From Spirochaetota bacterium (GTDB lineage: Bacteria; Spirochaetota; Spirochaetia; Treponematales; Treponemataceae), in the NCBI GenBank assembly GCA_023398165.1, contig JAEWSQ010000025.1, positions 62,001 through 126,000 of the forward strand: a DNA stretch of 64,000 bases, written 5' to 3'. Shown piece by piece: positions 59,759 to 64,000 of this stretch. Below the pieces are notes generated by a model. The model saw nothing but the letters and a program-made list of their open reading frames with translations, was not told the origin of the DNA and did not search any database. Position numbers and translations under genes: made by a program. The first letter of the stretch is position 1. Each line of letters opens with the position of its first letter.

Positions 59759-62700
59759 ATGAATACCTTACACACAAGTTCCTTACAAGAACTATTCCGT
59801 AATTATAAGACTTTGCAAAGTACTCTTTCGAATCTGGTTTCAAATGATGAAATTTATGCCTGCTACCCGTGCGAAATAGAAGGAATTCAGGGAAGTCTGC
59901 ACAGTTTCTTTATCGGAGAATTATGTTCTTCAATTAAGTCAAAACATCTGCAATATATAAAATATTCTCAAACAGGAAGACATACATCTGTTTCTCCTCA
60001 ATACACTGCAAGTGAACTGGATACAGTGCTTATTGTTCCGACCGAAAAAGAAGCACAGGAACTCCTTTGTGACCTTCACACTGTTTTTACCGATGCCTCT
60101 GGTACTCTTTGGGCAGAAATTTATGTTCTTCCCTGGTGGGGGATGGTGCCTTACCGACCGGTTGCCAAAGGTTCAGTTGTTTTCGGCGAACGGTCAAGCG
60201 TTCTGGCAAAACTTTCAGACCCCTCAAGAAATGCATCGTATTCTTTTGCAGGACTAAAACCCCGCATCTACATTATAACCCAGCGCGCTATGCAGACTCC
60301 AGTACCTCCTCCTTCATACATCCAAAATCTGTTGTTTTCATTAACAGCGGGGCAAACTTTCGATCCTGTACAGCTTTCTGAAATTCTTATTAAAAACGGA
60401 TATATCCGCGTTCCGCGTGTTACGGTAAAAGGCGAGTTTACGCTGCGCGGCGAAGTTCTCGATATTTTTATGCCCGGAGAGGAATATGCCCACCGTATAG
60501 TCTTTGACTTTGATACAGTAAGTCATATTAAACTTTTTGACAGTGAAACCCAGTCTTCTGTGGAAAACCTTACAGAACTTCTTATTTATCCTATGAAAGA
60601 AGTTATATGGACAGATGAACTCATTGACAGCGCAGAAGAAAGAATTACTAAAAACATTCAAAAATATACAGTCAACTATAATAAGACAGAAGAAGAAAAA
60701 AGGGAGGGGGAGCAAAGACTTCAAAAATCCTTCTCTTCTTTTTTTACCCGGCTCCGTCAGTTTAAGGAAGCAGAAGGAGAAGAATTATTTTATTCTGCTG
60801 TATTTGATAAAAAATACACGGTTTTTGATTATCTCCAGAGCTCTGTTACTGTTTTTTACATGGATTATGACCGCCTGGAAAATGCCCAGGAAGGGTTTGA
60901 CCGTGAGTATTCAGGTCTCTATAAAAGAGCGCTCTCTTCTTTTGAACAGGGAATCTCAGGGCCGGTGCCTCCTCCTCAGGAGATTCTCATTCCCTTTAAA
61001 ACGTTGAGTACCGAACATACAAGGCGGATTCTTTTCAGATCCATTCATGGTTCAAAAGTACTTGAGCAGGATAGAATATCTTTTGACTGTGATCCTGCAA
61101 AAAGTTTTTTCGGCAATATAAATTATTTAAAAGAGAGTCTTGAATCACTGCTCAAGGAAGAGTGGAAAATTTTCATTTATGCAGAAAGTGATAATCAAGC
61201 ATTAAGAATATCAGAATTATTGAAGGATTTTACAGATAGAATTACCGTACTTCCCCAATCAATCACATCCGGTTTCGGAATTCCCGAGTGCCGAATTCTT
61301 GTGATTCAGGAGAATGAAATATTCGGTCGAAGAAAACATGTTCCACGCTCTGTAAAACATGCAAAAAGTGCGGTAATCGACACCTTTGTCGAGCTGAACC
61401 CCGGCGACTATGTCGTACATGTTAATTACGGCATAGGTCTTTTTAAAGGAATTGAGCGGGTTAAGGCGTTAGGAAATGAACGGGATTATATAAAACTAGA
61501 ATATGCAGACGAGGAGACTGTTTTTATTCCTATTGAGCAGGTTAACCTTGTCCAGCGTTACATCGGAAATGAAGGTGATAATCCGAAACTTGACAGAATT
61601 GGTTCAAAAAGCTGGGAAAACCGGAAAAATAAAGTAAAGAAATCGGTCGAGGATATTGCTCAAAAACTTATAGATTTATACTCAAAGAGGAAGGCTGCAC
61701 GGGGTTTCCCGTTTCCGAAAGACGGCGAATGGCAGACAGCCTTCGATGCTGCTTTCCCGTATACGGAAACTGATGATCAAATAACTGTAGCTTCCGAAAT
61801 TAAAGCCGATATGGAAAAGCCGGTCCCCATGGACCGTCTTGTCTGCGGCGATGTCGGCTACGGTAAAACCGAAATGGCTATGAGAGCAGCTTTTAAAGCA
61901 GTTATGGGAGGCAAACAGGTTGCATTTTTAGCTCCGACGACAATACTTGCAGAACAGCATTATGAATCCTGCCTTGACAGGTTTGAAAAGTTTCCTGTGC
62001 GGATTGCCCATATGTCGCGCTTTGTCTCAAAAGCAGATCAGAAAAAAATTCTTGAAAGGCTGAAATCAGGCGAAGTCGATATACTTATAGGCACGCACCG
62101 GATTATTCAAAAAGATGTACTTTTTAAAGATCTTGGATTACTCATCATCGATGAAGAACAGCGGTTCGGTGTTAAAGACAAAGAAAGACTCAAAGAACTC
62201 AAGACAAACATAGATTCTCTTGCAATGAGTGCAACGCCCATTCCAAGAACACTTCATATGAGTCTTTTAAAAATAAGAGATATGAGTCTCCTGGCAACTC
62301 CCCCGCAGAACAGGCAGTCAATAGAAACTGTCATAGATGCGTATAATGACGACAGGGTTGCAAATGCAATCAGGCGCGAGGTAGAACGGGGAGGGCAGAT
62401 ATTCTATCTTCATAACAGGGTCGAAAGTCTTGATGAGGTAAGAATAAAACTTCAGAGGATTGTTCCTGAAATGCTTATTGACTGTGCTCACGGTCAGATG
62501 AGTTCAACGGAGCTTGACGATATTTTCCGCCGCTTTAAAATGGGAGGTTTTCATATTCTTGTTGCGACAACAATTATTGAAAACGGCATAGATATTCCCA
62601 ATGTCAACACAATCATTATTGACCGTGCCGATATGTACGGCGTATCGCAGCTGTACCAGCTGAGAGGCAGGGTTGGAAGAAGCGATAGAAAAGCGTATGC

Positions 62701-63388
62701 CTATTTATTATACCCCGAAGGCAAGTCCCTGTCGGAAATTGCGATGAAAAGACTTCAGGTAATAAGTGATTTTACCGAACTCGGTTCAGGTTTTAAAATA
62801 GCCATGAAAGACATGGAAATACGGGGTGCAGGAAATCTTCTTGGAAAGGATCAATCCGGCGATGTGTATTCTGTCGGTTTTGATTTGTACCTCAGGCTCC
62901 TCGAAGATGCCGTGAAACGGCTTTCTGATGAGAATTATGAAGAGGAAAATGAGGTTCTCCTTGAACTTGAGTATACCGGCTTCATTCCCGACACCTATGT
63001 GCAGAATCCTCAGACAAAGATGGAACTCTATAAGAAAATTGCATCGGTTTCTTCGCGCGAGGAGATGGAAAGGGTTTACAATGAGCTTTCGGACCGGTTC
63101 GGACCGATTCCCGATGAGGTTTCAAGTCTTCTTGCGCTTTCTGAAATTAAAATTATCTGCAGAAAGCTCAGTATAACCACATTAAAAGAACGCAGCGGCT
63201 CGGTTCAGATAGAATTTGCAAAAGTTTCAAAAGTATCTGTTGATAAGGTCTTGCGTCTTATTAAAGAAAGCTCGGGCCGAATAAAGCTTGATCCCTCAAG
63301 ACCTAATATTCTGCTTCTAATGACGGGGAAAATCGGCTTAAAGGAAAAAAGCGAGTTTATAAGGGAAAAACTGGAAACTTTGGTATAA
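59759..63388 (+). CDS. mfd: Transcription-repair coupling factor Mfd
   Basis: Mfd removes RNA polymerase stalled at DNA damage and recruits UvrA. The 1209-residue protein has the UvrB-like N-terminal domains (to about 350), the RNA-polymerase interaction domain (FVELNPGDYVVHVNYGIGLF and ERDYIKLEYADEETVFIPIE, near 550-600), the translocase with Walker A GDVGYGKTEMAMRA and DEEQRFGVKDKERL, motif VI QLRGRVGRSDRKAYAY, and the C-terminal TRCF domain. The length is normal. ATG 59759 lacks a good ribosome site; TACTAT (59741-59746) ends 12 bases upstream of it. Confidence 0.97.
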   Translation: MNTLHTSSLQELFRNYKTLQSTLSNLVSNDEIYACYPCEIEGIQGSLHSFFIGELCSSIKSKHLQYIKYSQTGRHTSVSPQYTASELDTVLIVPTEKEAQELLCDLHTVFTDASGTLWAEIYVLPWWGMVPYRPVAKGSVVFGERSSVLAKLSDPSRNASYSFAGLKPRIYIITQRAMQTPVPPPSYIQNLLFSLTAGQTFDPVQLSEILIKNGYIRVPRVTVKGEFTLRGEVLDIFMPGEEYAHRIVFDFDTVSHIKLFDSETQSSVENLTELLIYPMKEVIWTDELIDSAEERITKNIQKYTVNYNKTEEEKREGEQRLQKSFSSFFTRLRQFKEAEGEELFYSAVFDKKYTVFDYLQSSVTVFYMDYDRLENAQEGFDREYSGLYKRALSSFEQGISGPVPPPQEILIPFKTLSTEHTRRILFRSIHGSKVLEQDRISFDCDPAKSFFGNINYLKESLESLLKEEWKIFIYAESDNQALRISELLKDFTDRITVLPQSITSGFGIPECRILVIQENEIFGRRKHVPRSVKHAKSAVIDTFVELNPGDYVVHVNYGIGLFKGIERVKALGNERDYIKLEYADEETVFIPIEQVNLVQRYIGNEGDNPKLDRIGSKSWENRKNKVKKSVEDIAQKLIDLYSKRKAARGFPFPKDGEWQTAFDAAFPYTETDDQITVASEIKADMEKPVPMDRLVCGDVGYGKTEMAMRAAFKAVMGGKQVAFLAPTTILAEQHYESCLDRFEKFPVRIAHMSRFVSKADQKKILERLKSGEVDILIGTHRIIQKDVLFKDLGLLIIDEEQRFGVKDKERLKELKTNIDSLAMSATPIPRTLHMSLLKIRDMSLLATPPQNRQSIETVIDAYNDDRVANAIRREVERGGQIFYLHNRVESLDEVRIKLQRIVPEMLIDCAHGQMSSTELDDIFRRFKMGGFHILVATTIIENGIDIPNVNTIIIDRADMYGVSQLYQLRGRVGRSDRKAYAYLLYPEGKSLSEIAMKRLQVISDFTELGSGFKIAMKDMEIRGAGNLLGKDQSGDVYSVGFDLYLRLLEDAVKRLSDENYEEENEVLLELEYTGFIPDTYVQNPQTKMELYKKIASVSSREEMERVYNELSDRFGPIPDEVSSLLALSEIKIICRKLSITTLKERSGSVQIEFAKVSKVSVDKVLRLIKESSGRIKLDPSRPNILLLMTGKIGLKEKSEFIREKLETLV

Positions 63389-63394
63389 ATACAG

Positions 63395-63400
63395 TATACT
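63395..63400 (+). promoter_or_regulatory. -10 box of the cytidylate-kinase-like gene
   Basis: TATACT (63395-63400), with TGGAAA 17 bases upstream. The ATG at 63411 is 10 bases beyond the hexamer, implying a leader of about 4 bases without a ribosome site. Confidence 0.45.
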
Positions 63401-63410
63401 TTAACGATAT

Positions 63411-63971
63411 ATGGAATATTCACTTATTAACGGAAGGGAATTGCGTGTTGCAATATCAGGTAAAAGCGGCTGCGGCAATACGACTGTAAGTACCTTACTC
63501 TCTGAGAAGCTTAATATAGCAATGGTCAACTACACTTTTAGAAGCCTTTCGAAAGAAAACGGAATGCCTTTAGAGGAAATTCTTGAGAAAGCAAAAACAG
63601 ATGACAGTTTTGACCGTATCGTAGATACAAAACAAGTCGAGCTTGCTATGAAGCAGTCCTGTGTTTTAGGTTCACGACTTGCTGTCTGGATGCTTACAAA
63701 AGCGGACTTAAAAGTGTATTTATATGCAGATGAGAATGTACGTGCTCAGAGAGTTTTTAAAAGGGAAGGCGGCAGTCTGAGCAGTATTATTGAATTTACC
63801 CGCATGAGAGACGCCGAAGACACAAAGCGTTATAAGAAACTGTACAATATTGATAACAATGATTATACTTTTGTTGATCTTGTTATTGATGTTTCAAATA
63901 AAGACCCCGATACAATCGTATCTCTCATACTGGACGAATTAGTAAAAAAACAGTGTATTTCTGAAAAATAA
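63411..63971 (+). CDS. Cytidylate kinase-like P-loop protein
   Basis: A 186-residue P-loop NTPase of the cytidylate-kinase-like family. The P-loop is VAISGKSGCGNTTVSTLL; the usual GK(S/T) at its end is GNTT, so the Lys is replaced by Asn, as in the archaeal-type and other Cmk-like proteins that use GCGxT variants. A conserved Ser/Arg stretch follows: LGSRLAVWMLTKADLKVYLY. The LID-type segment is EFTRMRDAEDTKRYKKLYNI and the end carries DLVIDVSNKDPDTIV. The substrate (CMP or another small molecule) is not certain. It follows mfd by 22 bases. Confidence 0.82.
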   Translation: MEYSLINGRELRVAISGKSGCGNTTVSTLLSEKLNIAMVNYTFRSLSKENGMPLEEILEKAKTDDSFDRIVDTKQVELAMKQSCVLGSRLAVWMLTKADLKVYLYADENVRAQRVFKREGGSLSSIIEFTRMRDAEDTKRYKKLYNIDNNDYTFVDLVIDVSNKDPDTIVSLILDELVKKQCISEK

Positions 63972-63972
63972 T

Positions 63973-64000
63973 ATGACTACAATTCCCTCAAACACTGAAT
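63973..64000 (+). CDS. 5' end of a further gene, cut by the window
   Basis: An ATG at 63973, one base after the stop of the kinase-like gene, opens a frame for nine codons (MTTIPSNTE) to the edge. The tight spacing suggests an operon partner. Too little is visible to name it. Confidence 0.4.

Noticed and set aside
1..64000. Prophage, transposase, CRISPR array, rRNA operon or integrated element
   Set aside because: No integrase, transposase, phage structural gene, regular direct-repeat array or rRNA sequence was recognised; both tRNA genes are intact with no duplicated 3' end nearby.

Overview
The window is a compact, moderately AT-rich chromosomal segment of a spirochaete, most probably a Treponema or a close relative. 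The evidence is a fliF-fliG-fliH-fliI-fliJ block, the spirochaete-specific periplasmic flagellar sheath protein FlaA, a radical-SAM/SPASM protein of the spirochaete-restricted type, and the order amidase, GerM-domain protein, flaA ... rpsT, hup, lnt, bactofilin, rho, rpmE. Citrate synthase and a GH13 glucosidase with its transporter suggest a free-living or gut-type species rather than a reduced obligate pathogen. I cannot name the species. I see no prophage, insertion sequence, CRISPR array or rRNA operon.

Layout. 1-5162: export and motor part of a flagellar operon, cut at the left edge inside fliF. 5152-8909: a TGS-containing nucleoside kinase-like protein, then a divergent two-component system. 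8919-9053: a palindromic, MITE-like intergenic element. 9085-13532: a GNAT enzyme, then an FHA / metallophosphoesterase / Ser-Thr kinase / PfkB-type sugar kinase run. 13614-17617: Lon and citrate synthase. 17638-20337: a minus-strand partner-switching operon (PP2C phosphatase, STAS antagonist, anti-sigma-type kinase) with its own promoter and terminator. 20334-26179: ParB-like, phosphoesterase and TPR proteins, including a TPR protein with an Mrr-like C-terminus. 26185-32601: MutL, exonuclease VII (xseB, xseA), a GPH-type sugar transporter and an alpha-glucosidase, all on the minus strand.

32691-40925: a tightly packed operon of spiro-SPASM radical SAM protein, glycosyltransferase-like protein, a three-domain fusion (cytidylyltransferase + PseG-like + methyltransferase), an ATP-grasp protein, a cell-wall amidase and a GerM-domain protein. 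It ends just upstream of flaA and is the best candidate for an undescribed pathway, plausibly an unusual envelope or flagellar glycan.

41030-52253: flaA, a (p)ppGpp synthetase-TPR protein, tRNA-Glu, a JAMM-DinG helicase fusion, plsC, a 56-residue zinc protein, S20, HU, Lnt, bactofilin, Rho and L31. 52319-54999 (minus): an RlmK/RlmI-type methyltransferase, Rex and a lipoprotein. 55119-64000: alanine racemase, a ferritin-VIT1 iron protein, tRNA-Leu(CAG), a minus-strand operon (secreted protein, degenerate receiver protein, zinc-ribbon membrane protein), Mfd, a cytidylate-kinase-like protein and the first codons of another gene.

A recurring feature is a sigma70-type -10 hexamer placed 5-12 bases before an ATG that lacks a Shine-Dalgarno sequence. 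This suggests that several transcripts here are leaderless or nearly so.
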